The notes: generated by a model from the sequence alone, not told the origin. DNA of 64,000 nt from UBA1756 sp045132235 (GCA_045132235.1 JBGURX010000038.1:16729-80728); one strand, 5' to 3'; positions 8,786-18,037 are shown, counted from the stretch's first letter. Made by a program: numbers and translations.

Positions 8786-10435
8786 ATGGAAAGAATTTTC
8801 ATTTCGTTGTTATCGGCATTGTTATTGATGGCAGGTGTGCAGGCGCAGACTGAAGTAAATTCCAAGGTGGAGAAAGCCACGGTTTACCTCAACGGTGCCA
8901 CGCTCACCCACACCGCCACCGCTGCCCTGAAGAGCGGCAGTCAGGAGGTGGTCATCACCGGACTGAGCCCCGACATTGTGCTCAGCAGCCTGAAAGTCAC
9001 CGCGAATGGTGTGCTCATTGCCTCCACGGAGTTTTCCACCGACTTTCTCACCCTCCAAGAGGAGAGGACACACATCAAAAAGATGGAGGACTCGTTGGAA
9101 ATGTACAAGCAAAAGCGGCTGGATGTGACGAATGACCTCGATGGCTACGAGCACATGCTGAGACTGCTCAAAGAGGGCACCCTCCACAACATGCAGCAGA
9201 CGCAACAAACCGTGTCGGTGGCGGACATCAATGCCAACATGGAGCTGTACAAAGCCAAAGCAGGTGCCTTGCAGAAGAGCATTGACGAATGCGACAGCAA
9301 AATTTCCCAGCTAAACGGAACCATTCAACGGTTGGAAAACCAAATCAAGCAGGACAAGTCCCAAGGCCTCCACACGCAGGGCGTGCTGCACCTGTCGGTG
9401 AGCGTGCCCAAGGCTCTCACTACCGAATTCACCATCACCTACTTCACTGAAATGGCGGCATGGACTCCCTGCTACGACCTCAACATCCACGACATGGAGC
9501 AACAGGTGACACTGCAGGCCAAGGCACAAGTACAGCAGACCACTGGGCTGGACTGGAACCACGTACAGCTCACCCTGTCGAACGCCACCCCCAACCGAAC
9601 CACTGAGGCTCCCGTATTCTCCCCGTGGTTTCTCAATTTCAGAAATTACTATGCGCCGAGAAAAGAGAATCTAAGAAGCAATGTCGTCTCCTATTCATTT
9701 ACTTCGGATGTTGAGGAATCGGAAGCGCCTTATGACGCAGGTTATGTCGCAGGTGTAACCGCAACTGCTGAAGCGAAACCGATGCCCATCCTGATGAACG
9801 ACTACGTGGATGTGGACATGCAGGAGGTGCATGTGAACTATGTCATCTCACTGCCCTACGACATTCCCGGCAATGGCAAAATTCAACTCATTGATTTGAA
9901 AGACTATACCATCAATGCAGAGTATAAATACTACAGCATTCCGAAGCTGTCGGACGAAACCTACCTGGTGGGCACCCTGTCGGGCTACGAGCAGTACGGC
10001 CTGCTGCCCGGCTACGCCACGGTGACCTTCAACAACACCTTCGTGGGCAAGACGCTCATCAACCCGAATGTAGCCGACAGTCTGTTCACCATCACCCTCG
10101 CCACCGACCCGCGCATCGCGGTGAAACGCGAAAAACAGCAGCAGTACTGCGAGACCAAGCACGTGGGCAACAGCACCACGGTCACCCAGTCGTACCTGAT
10201 TACGGTAAAGAACAACCAGAGCAAGGAGGTAAAACTGACGTTGAAGGAGCAGTATCCCATCTCCAGCGACAAGGATATCGAGGTGAAGGTGACCAACATC
10301 ACGCCGGCAGCCACTTACAACAAGAGCGACATCGGCGTGGTGACATGGGATGTGAACCTGAAGGCGGGCGAAACACGCACGTTCAGCATCACTTACAGCG
10401 TGAAGCACCCGAAGGACAGGAACATCAGCTGGTAG
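8786..10435 (+). CDS. MuiA-family protein (DUF4140/DUF4139)
   Basis: Exported protein of 549 residues with a signal peptide (residues 1-20, cleavage after VQA). The N-terminal beta domain, starting VEKATVYLNGATLTH, matches DUF4140. Residues about 90-190 are rich in Lys, Glu and Leu and predict a coiled coil. The rest, with FTITYFTEMAAWTPCYDLNI and a C-terminal GVVTWDVNLKAGETRTFSITYSV, matches DUF4139. The family is named after a Pseudomonas mucoidy inhibitor, but its biochemical role is not established. The gene is flanked on both sides by GAGTTGA-type repeat tracts and stands apart from its neighbours. Family assignment is confident, function is not. Confidence 0.82.
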   Translation: MERIFISLLSALLLMAGVQAQTEVNSKVEKATVYLNGATLTHTATAALKSGSQEVVITGLSPDIVLSSLKVTANGVLIASTEFSTDFLTLQEERTHIKKMEDSLEMYKQKRLDVTNDLDGYEHMLRLLKEGTLHNMQQTQQTVSVADINANMELYKAKAGALQKSIDECDSKISQLNGTIQRLENQIKQDKSQGLHTQGVLHLSVSVPKALTTEFTITYFTEMAAWTPCYDLNIHDMEQQVTLQAKAQVQQTTGLDWNHVQLTLSNATPNRTTEAPVFSPWFLNFRNYYAPRKENLRSNVVSYSFTSDVEESEAPYDAGYVAGVTATAEAKPMPILMNDYVDVDMQEVHVNYVISLPYDIPGNGKIQLIDLKDYTINAEYKYYSIPKLSDETYLVGTLSGYEQYGLLPGYATVTFNNTFVGKTLINPNVADSLFTITLATDPRIAVKREKQQQYCETKHVGNSTTVTQSYLITVKNNQSKEVKLTLKEQYPISSDKDIEVKVTNITPAATYNKSDIGVVTWDVNLKAGETRTFSITYSVKHPKDRNISW

Positions 10436-10467
10436 GAGTTGAAAGTTAAGAGTTAAGAGTTAAGGAG
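10436..10467. repeat. Short tandem repeat tract between convergent genes
   Basis: GAGTTGAAAGTTAAGAGTTAAG-like units repeat the composition of the 8693-8785 tract. They fill the gap between the MuiA-like gene and the 3' end of sodB. Confidence 0.6.
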
Positions 10468-11049
10468 TTAGAAGCGTTGCTCTACTACCTGCCAGTTGAC
10501 GATTGACCAGAGGGCGTTGAGGTGGTCGGGACGGCGGTTCTGATAATCAAGATAATAGGCGTGCTCCCACACATCAAAGGTAAGTAATGGAGTGAGGCCT
10601 TTCTGCACGGGGTTGGCGGCGTTGGTCTCCTGTGTGATGACGAGCTTGCCATCGGCGTCGGCGGAGAGCCACACCCAGCCGGATCCGAAGAGCGTGGCGC
10701 CGGCCTGCACGAACTCTTTCTGGAACGCCTCGAAAGAGCCGAACTGCGCATCGATGGCGGCAGCCAGTTTGCCCACAGGACGGTTGTCGGCTTTCGGAGC
10801 GGCGAACTGCAGGAAATAGAGGTTGTGGTTCAGAATCTGTCCGGCATTGTTGAGCATACCGCCGGAAGCCTTCTTCACAATCTCCTCCAAAGGCATTCCT
10901 TCAAAAGAAGTGCCGGCGATGGCCGCATTGAGATTGTTGACATACCCTTGCAAATGTTTTCCGTGATGGAATCCGATGGTTTGGGCAGAGATTACCGGTT
11001 CCAAAGCATTAGCTTCATAAGGCAACGTAATTAATTCAAATTTTCCCAT
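10468..11049 (-). CDS. sodB: Superoxide dismutase (Fe or cambialistic)
   Basis: Cytosolic enzyme that converts superoxide to oxygen and hydrogen peroxide. The start at 11049 gives MGKFELITLPYE, the usual beginning; a longer reading frame to 11076 would run into the promoter. Metal ligands are His28 in HHGKHLQGYV, His75 in NHNLYF, and Asp/His in the C-terminal DVWEHAYYLDYQN. Gln71 in NNAGQILNH and the FGSGWVWL segment are of the iron type. Relatives in Bacteroides are known to work with iron or manganese, so metal use is uncertain. A -7 box lies 25 bases upstream, and the gene is divergent from the 11166 operon. Confidence 0.95.
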   Translation of the reverse strand: MGKFELITLPYEANALEPVISAQTIGFHHGKHLQGYVNNLNAAIAGTSFEGMPLEEIVKKASGGMLNNAGQILNHNLYFLQFAAPKADNRPVGKLAAAIDAQFGSFEAFQKEFVQAGATLFGSGWVWLSADADGKLVITQETNAANPVQKGLTPLLTFDVWEHAYYLDYQNRRPDHLNALWSIVNWQVVEQRF

Positions 11050-11073
11050 GGTAATTTTTTTATAATGACGGGG

Positions 11074-11081
11074 CAAAGATA
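11074..11081 (-). promoter_or_regulatory. -7 box of sodB
   Basis: Read on the minus strand, TATCTTTG matches TAnnTTTG, 25 bases before the sodB ATG. Confidence 0.65.
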
Positions 11082-11139
11082 CGAATTAAACTGAAAATTG
11101 AAAGGTGAAAATGGAAAATAAAAGTTCGCAAAAAAATCG

Positions 11140-11147
11140 TAACTTTG
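11140..11147 (+). promoter_or_regulatory. -7 box of the 11166-16277 operon
   Basis: TAACTTTG is a perfect TAnnTTTG match 19 bases before the ATG at 11166. It implies a very short leader for the downstream gene run. Confidence 0.7.
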
Positions 11148-11165
11148 CACCCTGATTTTGTTAGT

Positions 11166-12212
11166 ATGGAAAAGAAGCAGAAATCGGCTACGGAGCTGTT
11201 GAAGAAGGTGCTCAAATTCATCCTGTTTGTCGGGGTGGGCGTGTTTTTCGTATGGATTTCCATCCGGAAATTGTCGGCGGAAGATGTCGCTCATCTGAAA
11301 GAGAGTGCACGGCAGGTGACGAAAGGCACGGCGTGGCTCTTTTTGTTCCTTGCCTTTTTGGCGGGGGCGATATCGAACTACATCCGCGCCCTGCGGCAGC
11401 GGCAGTTGCTGCAACCTCTCGGCTACGAGACGCGCCGCAGCATGGTCTTCTATTCCGTAATGGTTTGTTATTTAGCTAACTACGTCTTTCCTCGTCTCGG
11501 AGAAGTGTTGCGATGCACCTTCCTGCAGCGTTACGAGAAAGTGCCTTTTGAGAAGTCGTTGGGCACGGTGGTTACGGAACGTGCCGTGGATTTCATCATC
11601 ATGGTGGGCATCTTCATCGCGGCATTTTTGCTGAACACCGGTCTGATGGACTCGCTCCACATCGGCGACCTGACGTTGCGCGAGACGCTTCATGCGAAGA
11701 TTGACGGCATGGTGAGCAACCATACCCTTTACATTGTCATCGGGGCTTTCATTCTGCTGGTGGCGCTCATCATTTTCACCCGCAAATGGTGGTCGAAAGT
11801 GACTTTGTTTGTCAAAATCAAAGACTTTTTTGTCGGAATTTGGCAGGGTTTGATTTCCATCAAAGACGTGCGGAGACCGTGGCTCTTCATCTTTTACTCA
11901 CTGATAATATGGGTATTATGGGTGTTGGAGACCGTATTCTGTTTTCAGGCGTTCGACTATCTCTCAGGCTATACCTTCGTGATGATGTTCACGGTGTTTG
12001 CGATGGGCAACATCGGCTTTTTGATCGGCCCCGGCGGCATCGGCACCTACCCGCTGATTGTAGCGGCCATGATTGTATTGTACAGCGGCACTGACATGTA
12101 TGCCCCCGGACTGGCCACCGGCTGGATTGCATGGGGCGTGCAGACCGTGCAGGTGCTCACCCTCGGTCTCTTCTCGCTGGCAGCGACCGCATTGATGAAA
12201 CGAAAGGAGTAG
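11166..12212 (+). CDS. Flippase-like membrane protein (lysylphosphatidylglycerol synthase TM / UPF0104 family)
   Basis: Polytopic inner-membrane protein of 348 residues with about 8 hydrophobic helices. It shows the conserved NYIRALRQRQLL, NYVFPRLGEVLRC and GPGGIGTYPLIV segments of the UPF0104/LPG-synthase transmembrane family. These resemble the flippase half of MprF and the AglD-type proteins, and no aminoacyl-transfer domain is attached. Lipid translocation is an inference from the family. The ATG at 11166 is preferred over an upstream TTG at 11145 that overlaps the promoter box. The heptose adenylyltransferase gene starts 3 bases after the stop behind an AAGGAG ribosome site, so the two are probably translated together. 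Confidence 0.85.
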   Translation: MEKKQKSATELLKKVLKFILFVGVGVFFVWISIRKLSAEDVAHLKESARQVTKGTAWLFLFLAFLAGAISNYIRALRQRQLLQPLGYETRRSMVFYSVMVCYLANYVFPRLGEVLRCTFLQRYEKVPFEKSLGTVVTERAVDFIIMVGIFIAAFLLNTGLMDSLHIGDLTLRETLHAKIDGMVSNHTLYIVIGAFILLVALIIFTRKWWSKVTLFVKIKDFFVGIWQGLISIKDVRRPWLFIFYSLIIWVLWVLETVFCFQAFDYLSGYTFVMMFTVFAMGNIGFLIGPGGIGTYPLIVAAMIVLYSGTDMYAPGLATGWIAWGVQTVQVLTLGLFSLAATALMKRKE

Positions 12213-12214
12213 CC

Positions 12215-12685
12215 ATGATAGAAGATATTGAAAGAAAGATTATTACCGCTGCGCAGTGGCAGAAACCGGAAGGCCGGAAGGTGGTGTTCACCAACGGCTG
12301 CTTCGACATCCTGCACCGCGGCCATGCCACCTACCTGGCCCAAGCGCGCGAGCTGGGCGACCTGCTGGTGGTGGGGCTCAACACCGATGCCTCCGTACGT
12401 CGGCTCAAGGGTCCTTCCAGACCCGTCAACAGCGAGCGCGACCGTGCCTTCCTGCTCGCTTCGCTCGCTTGCGTGGATTTCGTCATCCTCTTCGACGAGG
12501 ACACCCCCGAGCAGCTCATCCACCAAGTGCAACCCGACGTGCTGGTCAAGGGCGGCGACTACACCCTCGACAACATCGTAGGAGCAGATTTCGTGCTCCA
12601 AAACGGTGGCGCCGTCACCACCATTCCCTTCGTTGACGGATATTCCACAACATTAACCTTACAAAAAATTTCACAACAAGCATGA
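12215..12685 (+). CDS. rfaE2: D-glycero-beta-D-manno-heptose 1-phosphate adenylyltransferase
   Basis: Transfers AMP from ATP to heptose 1-phosphate, giving the ADP-heptose precursor of the lipopolysaccharide core. The 156-residue protein is a single nucleotidyltransferase domain. The GCFDILHRGH motif (HxGH class) is near residue 30, with LLVVGLNTDASVRRLKG and VKGGDYT further on. In Enterobacteria this domain is fused to the kinase as HldE; here it stands alone, so the kinase domain must be encoded elsewhere. The start follows AAGGAG closely. Its TGA overlaps the next ATG by four bases, indicating translational coupling to the M23 peptidase. Confidence 0.94.
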   Translation: MIEDIERKIITAAQWQKPEGRKVVFTNGCFDILHRGHATYLAQARELGDLLVVGLNTDASVRRLKGPSRPVNSERDRAFLLASLACVDFVILFDEDTPEQLIHQVQPDVLVKGGDYTLDNIVGADFVLQNGGAVTTIPFVDGYSTTLTLQKISQQA

Positions 12686-13692
12686 AAAAAATCACTCTTT
12701 TTCTGGCTATCACGTTCATCGCATTCTCCTGCTTTGCACAGGACGACATTCTGAGTCCCTTCGACGGATCAGGATCTGCCACCACTCCCCCACCCGCCGA
12801 CAGAAACCTCATCACCGAAAACTATCAGATTCCCTCCTACAACCTCTATCTTCAGGATTGGAACACAGAATATCTGAAAATCAAATCATTGGGCATTTCT
12901 TTTGGAAATAATGAAGACATCAAAATCATCCTTGTGGAGAGTCACAACAATGATTTCTCGATGCCTTGCGAGATGTACAGGCTCACCAGCAAATATGGCA
13001 ACCGCAAGGGCGGCAACCACACCGGCGTTGACCTCGCCCTGACCAAGGGAGCCCCCATCCGCTGCTGCTTCGACGGCGTGGTGCGCATGGCGAAAGACTA
13101 CAGCAGCTACGGCAAAACCGTGGTGGTGCGCCACTACAACGGATTGGAGACCGTGTATGCCCACCTTGACTCCATCTGCGTGGTTCCCAACGAGATAGTG
13201 ACTGCGGGACAGCTGGTAGGCACCGCCGGCAGCTCCGGACGCGCCAGCGGCGTGCACCTCCACTTCGAGACCCGCTTCCTGTACGAGCATTTCGACCCCG
13301 AGAAGATGATCGACTTCGGCAGCGGCGACCTCATCAGCAACATCCTCACCATCGCCAAGTCCGAACTTGATTTCGACACAGCACCCGAAGCACCGGCAAC
13401 CGCACAAACTCCCGCTCCGACACCTGCTCCTGCCACATCCAGCAACAACACTCCGGCAACGGCCAACAATGCCCCAGCCGCCACCAACCCCACCCCGAAA
13501 CCCACTCCACAACCTGCCCCCAGCACTCCCAACAATAACAACAGCGAATCGGTCATCCACACCGTTGTGTCGGGCGACACATTGTACGGCATCGCCAGAA
13601 AATATGGCACTACTGTTGACAAACTTCTAAAACTCAACAATCTGACAGAAGAAAGCAAACTCCAGTTAGGACAAAAGATCCGCGTTAAATGA
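12682..13692 (+). CDS. M23-family peptidase with C-terminal LysM, secreted
   Basis: Predicted cell-wall hydrolase or amidase activator of 336 residues. A signal peptide covers residues 1-19 (ending CFA). The LytM/M23 domain lies at about 100-215, with NHTGVDLAL supplying the first His and Asp ligands and AHL...HLHFE the remaining ones, so a zinc site looks intact. A Pro/Ala/Thr/Asn-rich linker (about 230-285) leads to one LysM motif at the C-terminus (HTVVSGDTLYGIARKYG...LQLGQKIRVK) expected to bind peptidoglycan. It overlaps the preceding and following genes by four bases each (ATGA). Confidence 0.93.
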   Translation: MKKITLFLAITFIAFSCFAQDDILSPFDGSGSATTPPPADRNLITENYQIPSYNLYLQDWNTEYLKIKSLGISFGNNEDIKIILVESHNNDFSMPCEMYRLTSKYGNRKGGNHTGVDLALTKGAPIRCCFDGVVRMAKDYSSYGKTVVVRHYNGLETVYAHLDSICVVPNEIVTAGQLVGTAGSSGRASGVHLHFETRFLYEHFDPEKMIDFGSGDLISNILTIAKSELDFDTAPEAPATAQTPAPTPAPATSSNNTPATANNAPAATNPTPKPTPQPAPSTPNNNNSESVIHTVVSGDTLYGIARKYGTTVDKLLKLNNLTEESKLQLGQKIRVK

Positions 13693-16277
13693 AAAAATGG
13701 ATGCTCTATCTCGCCTTTTGCATGCTGTCGCTGACGGCATGGGCGACCCATCAGCGGGCCGGCGAGATCACCTACGAGCATCTGAGCGGTCTCACCTACC
13801 GTTTTACCATCATCACCTACACCTACACCCCCAGCGCCGCCGACCGTCCGCAGATCGAGATGCTGTGGGGCGACGGCACCTCTTCCGTCGTTGACCGTTA
13901 CCAGAAAATCAACATGGACAACGACATCAGCCGCAACATCTACATCACCGAGCACACCTACCCCTCCACCGGCACCTACCATGTCACCTTTGAAGACCCC
14001 AACCGCAACAACGGCATCGTCAACATCCCCAACTCGGTCAACATTCCGTTTTTCCTCGAAACCATACTGGTTATCAATCCGTTTCTCGGAGCCAATTCCT
14101 CACCGCAGCTACTGAACCCGCCCATTGACAACGGCTGCACCAGCGTACCCTACTACCACAACCCGGGGGCTTACGACCCTGACGGTGACAGTTTGAGCTA
14201 CAGTCTCATCGCCTGCCGGGGCTACAACGGCGAGGACATTCCCGGCTACGCGCTGCCGGCGGCCAGCAACTACATCAGCATCGACCCGCAGACCGGCGAC
14301 CTTACGTGGGATTCGCCGATGGCGGTGGGCGAATACAACATTGCGATTCTCATCAGCGAATGGCGGCACGGCGTGCTCATCGGGTCGGTGGTGCGCGACA
14401 TGCAGATCACCATTCTCGCCTGCAACAACCAGCCGCCGGAAATCATCACCTGCATGGACACCTGCATCACCGCCGGACAGACGCTCCAACTCACGGTGAC
14501 AGCCACCGATGCCAATTCCACTGTCGTGCGGCTCACGGCCACCGGCGGGGTTTTCGGTCTCTCCGACCATCACGCCACCTTCCCCACAGCCGAAGGCACG
14601 CCGCCTGTCAGCAGCCAGTTTGTGTGGAACACCACCTGCAGCCACATCCGACTGGCGCCCTACAGCGTGCTTTTCAAGGCGGTGGACAACGGCCCGCAGG
14701 TCAATCTCACATCATACAAAACACTGAACATCAATGTAGTGGCACCAAAACCCGAGAATGTGGTGGCGGAGCCGGTGGGCAACACCATCGAGGTGTCGTG
14801 GTCGCTGCATGCCTGCACACAAACCGCTGGCTACAGAATCTACCGGCGCAACGGCAGCTACGACTTCGAGCCCGACAACTGCGAGACGGGACTGCCCGGC
14901 TACACCGGCTACCAGCTGGTAGGCGAGACACACGACTGGAGCGACTGCCTCTTCACCGACGACGGCAGCACCCTGTCCCTTTACCACGGCAATGAATACT
15001 GCTACCGTGTGGTGGCTTACTACGCTGACGGCTCGGAAAGCTACGTGTCGGATGAGGCCTGCACGGTGCTGCACAACGACGTGCCCCGTCTCACCCACGC
15101 CGACATTGACGTTACCGACAGCGAAAACGGCATCATCTACGTGGAGTGGCTGCGACCCACAGAACTTGACACGATACAGTATCCCGGTCCGCAGTACCAG
15201 TATCGGCTGTATCGAGCCAACTCACTACAACCCAACGATTTCCAGCTCATCTATACGGGCATGTCGCTGCAAGACACCCAGTTCACCGACATGGGATTGA
15301 ACACCCTTGAGCTGACCTACATTTACAAGGTGGAGGTATGGGCGGAAGTGCACGACAGCCTCGTGCTGGCCGGCACGTCGGATGCGGCCTCGTCGGTTTG
15401 GCTGGCGATTACCCCGCAGGACTGCGCCCTGCTGCTCGAATGGGGCGCTGCTGTGCCGTGGACCAACACCGAGTACACGGTCTTCCGATGGAATGAAAAC
15501 ACCCAGCAGTTCGACTCCATCGCCACCACAACAGTGCTTTCCTACACCGACCGCGGTTTGCTGAATGGCACCTCCTACTGTTACATCGTGCGGTCAACGG
15601 GCGGCTACTTTGCACCTGACACCATCGCGCCGTTCCTGAACCGCTCGCAGAAAGATTGTGCCGTGCCCGCCGACCTCACCCCGCCGGAAGTGCCGCAGCT
15701 GACCGTCACCACCGACTGCGAGACCGTGGAACTGAGCTGGACATTTTCCAACGACTCCGCATATCTTGATGTATATCAATATTATATCTATTATAAATCT
15801 ACTATTGACGAAGATTTCAGCATCCTTGACTCCTTCTATCTCCCCAACGATTGTTACACCACACATTGCATCTATTCGCTCACCGAACTGCCCTACGTCA
15901 TCGGCTGTTTTGCCATGGCCGCCATCGACACGGTGGGCAACCTCTCGCAACGCTCCGATTCGGTCTGCTTCGACATCGACGACTGCTTCACCTACGAACT
16001 GCCCAACGTGCTCACTCCCAACGGCGACGGCTACAACGACATCCTTGTCCCCTTCCCCTATAAAAATGTGCAAGGTGTTGATTTTTATCTATATAATCGT
16101 TGGGGAAGATTGGTTTATAAAACTTCGGACATCGACATCAACTGGGACGGAACGGATATGAACAGCCATCAGGCCTCGTCCGACGGCACCTATTACTATG
16201 TCTGTCAAGTGCATCTGCACTCTTTGCACGGTCCGATGACCAAAGAGTTGCACGGCACCCTTACCGTTATTCGCTAA
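13689..16277 (+). CDS. Secreted protein with CHU_C (T9SS type B) sorting domain and fibronectin-like modules
   Basis: Surface or secreted protein of 862 residues with a signal peptide (1-19). The N-terminal part has beta-sandwich character (residues about 20-240), including PYYHNPGAYDPDGDSLSYSL, a dystroglycan/cadherin-like element. Fibronectin III-like modules follow, for example PENVVAEPVGNTIEVSWS. The C-terminus PNVLTPNGDGYNDILVPF...YNRWGRLVYKT...WDG is the gliding-motility C-terminal (CHU_C) domain that directs type IX secretion. No catalytic domain was seen, so an adhesive or structural role is inferred. It is coupled to the M23 gene by an ATGA overlap, hinting that the two act at the same envelope site. 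Confidence 0.9.
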   Translation: MKKWMLYLAFCMLSLTAWATHQRAGEITYEHLSGLTYRFTIITYTYTPSAADRPQIEMLWGDGTSSVVDRYQKINMDNDISRNIYITEHTYPSTGTYHVTFEDPNRNNGIVNIPNSVNIPFFLETILVINPFLGANSSPQLLNPPIDNGCTSVPYYHNPGAYDPDGDSLSYSLIACRGYNGEDIPGYALPAASNYISIDPQTGDLTWDSPMAVGEYNIAILISEWRHGVLIGSVVRDMQITILACNNQPPEIITCMDTCITAGQTLQLTVTATDANSTVVRLTATGGVFGLSDHHATFPTAEGTPPVSSQFVWNTTCSHIRLAPYSVLFKAVDNGPQVNLTSYKTLNINVVAPKPENVVAEPVGNTIEVSWSLHACTQTAGYRIYRRNGSYDFEPDNCETGLPGYTGYQLVGETHDWSDCLFTDDGSTLSLYHGNEYCYRVVAYYADGSESYVSDEACTVLHNDVPRLTHADIDVTDSENGIIYVEWLRPTELDTIQYPGPQYQYRLYRANSLQPNDFQLIYTGMSLQDTQFTDMGLNTLELTYIYKVEVWAEVHDSLVLAGTSDAASSVWLAITPQDCALLLEWGAAVPWTNTEYTVFRWNENTQQFDSIATTTVLSYTDRGLLNGTSYCYIVRSTGGYFAPDTIAPFLNRSQKDCAVPADLTPPEVPQLTVTTDCETVELSWTFSNDSAYLDVYQYYIYYKSTIDEDFSILDSFYLPNDCYTTHCIYSLTELPYVIGCFAMAAIDTVGNLSQRSDSVCFDIDDCFTYELPNVLTPNGDGYNDILVPFPYKNVQGVDFYLYNRWGRLVYKTSDIDINWDGTDMNSHQASSDGTYYYVCQVHLHSLHGPMTKELHGTLTVIR

Positions 16278-16290
16278 CACACTATTTTCC

Positions 16291-16704
16291 ATGCAGATAC
16301 AGCAGCGCAAAACCGAAAACCGAACCGAATGTTTCGACATTATCCGCAGGAAATGGGTGCCGATGACGCCAGAGGAGACGGTGCGACAGTTTCTCATCCA
16401 CTTTATGATTGAAGAGAGAAAAATTCCGGCGATACGGATTTCTGTGGAGCGTGAGATCACCGTCAACGGGTTGAAACGGCGGTATGACTTGGTGGTTTAC
16501 AGTCCTGCCGGCACGCCGCAGGCCGTCATCGAGTGCAAGGCGCCGCACGTGAAGCTCTCCCAAGAGGTGGTGGAACAGGCGGGGCGCTACAACAAAACCC
16601 TGCATGCCCCTTTCATCGGGGTGAGCAATGGCAAGCAGAGTCTTTTTTTCAGGATTGATTTTGATTCGGAGAAGATTGATTTTTTGGAAGGATGGCCTTT
16701 TTAA
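16291..16704 (+). CDS. HsdR N-terminal-domain (PD-(D/E)XK) protein, stand-alone
   Basis: Small protein of 137 residues that matches only the N-terminal nuclease-type domain of type I restriction R subunits. The core reads YDLVVYSPAGTPQAVIECKAP, with Asp then Glu-x-Lys as in PD-(D/E)XK nucleases. No helicase part, methylase or specificity subunit is nearby, so it is not a restriction system here. Single-domain proteins of this kind are widespread in Bacteroidota and their role is unknown. It lies 13 bases after the CHU_C gene and 18 before fabD, probably in the same transcript. Confidence 0.85.
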   Translation: MQIQQRKTENRTECFDIIRRKWVPMTPEETVRQFLIHFMIEERKIPAIRISVEREITVNGLKRRYDLVVYSPAGTPQAVIECKAPHVKLSQEVVEQAGRYNKTLHAPFIGVSNGKQSLFFRIDFDSEKIDFLEGWPF

Positions 16705-16722
16705 TCAGAAAAACATAAAGAT

Positions 16723-17604
16723 ATGAGAGCATACGTATTCCCCGGACAGGGGGCACAATTCATCGGGATGGGCAAAGAGCTGTACGACAGCCGGCCGGCT
16801 GCCCGCGACCTTTTCGAGCGCGCCAACGAGGTGTTGGGGTTCCGCATCACCGACATCATGTTTGCCGGCACGGATGAGGAGCTGAAGATGACCAAGGTGA
16901 CACAGCCGGCAGTATTCTTGCACTCTGTCATTGAGTATCTTACCACCGATGTGCCGGCGCCCGACATGGTGGCCGGGCATTCGCTCGGGGAGTTCTCGGC
17001 ATTGGTGGCCAACAAAGTGCTTGCCTTTGAGGATGCGCTGCGGCTGGTCAGCCAGCGTGCCTTGGCCATGCAGAAAGCCTGCGAGGTACGTCCATCCACG
17101 ATGGCCGCCATCCTGAAATTCGACGACCAGAAGATCGAGGAGGTCTGCGCTTCCATCACCGAAGAGGTGGTGGTGACGGCCAACTACAACAGTCCCGGCC
17201 AGTTGGTGATTTCGGGCTCTGTGGAGGGGGTTGACTTAGCGATACAGAAGCTGCGCGACATAGGGGCGCGACGGGTACTGCCGCTCAATGTGGGCGGGGC
17301 GTTCCACTCACCGCTGATGCTGCCGGCGCAGGAGGAGCTGGCGACAGCCATTGAACAGACCGACTTCCACGAACCCATCTGTCCTATCTACCAGAACATC
17401 AGCGCACAAGGCACCACAGATCTCACCATCATCCAACAGAACCTCAAAGACCAGCTCACCCATCCGGTGCGATGGACGCAGTCGGTGCAGCAGATGGTGG
17501 CCGATGGTGCCACCGAATTTGTAGAGTTCGGTCCGGGCGAGGTGTTATGCGGGCTGGTACGCCGCATCGCGCCGGAAGTGGCGGACGGAGTGCGGCACAT
17601 CTGA
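16723..17604 (+). CDS. fabD: Malonyl-CoA:ACP transacylase
   Basis: Moves the malonyl group from CoA to acyl carrier protein, supplying the extender for FabF. The 293-residue protein begins AYVFPGQGAQFIGMG, has the nucleophile Ser87 in GHSLGE, and His195 in GGAFHSPLM. All elements are complete and the length is normal. It is separate from the acpP-fabF-rnc group and sits at the end of the plus-strand run that begins at 11166. Confidence 0.97.
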   Translation: MRAYVFPGQGAQFIGMGKELYDSRPAARDLFERANEVLGFRITDIMFAGTDEELKMTKVTQPAVFLHSVIEYLTTDVPAPDMVAGHSLGEFSALVANKVLAFEDALRLVSQRALAMQKACEVRPSTMAAILKFDDQKIEEVCASITEEVVVTANYNSPGQLVISGSVEGVDLAIQKLRDIGARRVLPLNVGGAFHSPLMLPAQEELATAIEQTDFHEPICPIYQNISAQGTTDLTIIQQNLKDQLTHPVRWTQSVQQMVADGATEFVEFGPGEVLCGLVRRIAPEVADGVRHI

Positions 17605-17635
17605 ACAGGAGAACTCACACACAGCCACTTACCCT

Positions 17636-18037
17636 CTATGCGCTCTGCTCCCCCGGATACAGCAATGCGCAACGGTCGATGATGTCGCCGGCCAGGTCAA
17701 AACCTGCCTCACAAACCTTTTTGTTCTTATTGCCATCATACCCCATTACAAGGTGCATGGTACTATAACCCGTGTTGACATAAGTCAACAATTTCTTATC
17801 CCGCTTACCCGCAGCTTCTTTGTATTTAGCGATTGAGGGGCGTCCTTTCCCCTCCTGCACCTGCAGCACAGCATCGAGTGCCACTAAGCAACCCAACCAT
17901 AGAATGTTACCGGCTGTCTTGACATACTTGCTGTCGGTGTAGCATTTCAATTCCGCATCATAATTCGCTTTCTTGATGATTTCTTGAGCATTGGCCACAT
18001 AACGGCGCGCTTCATCAATAGGATTTTTCATTTCCAT
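17636..18037 (-). CDS. DUF5618-like protein
   Basis: Cytosolic protein of 133 residues without signal peptide or membrane helix, predicted all-helical. The arrangement EARRYVANAQEIIKKA...YYTDSKYVK-like segment...GNILWLGCLVALDAVL resembles DUF5618, a small Bacteroidota family related in shape to HEPN-type helical proteins. The function is unknown. The gene has its own -7 box and stands between convergent fabD and the M6 protease. The first ATG (18037) and one two codons later are both possible starts. Confidence 0.7.
   Translation of the reverse strand: MEMKNPIDEARRYVANAQEIIKKANYDAELKCYTDSKYVKTAGNILWLGCLVALDAVLQVQEGKGRPSIAKYKEAAGKRDKKLLTYVNTGYSTMHLVMGYDGNKNKKVCEAGFDLAGDIIDRCALLYPGEQSA

Noticed and set aside
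16291..16704. A type I restriction-modification system
   Set aside because: Only the HsdR_N domain is present, with no helicase, HsdM or HsdS gene nearby.
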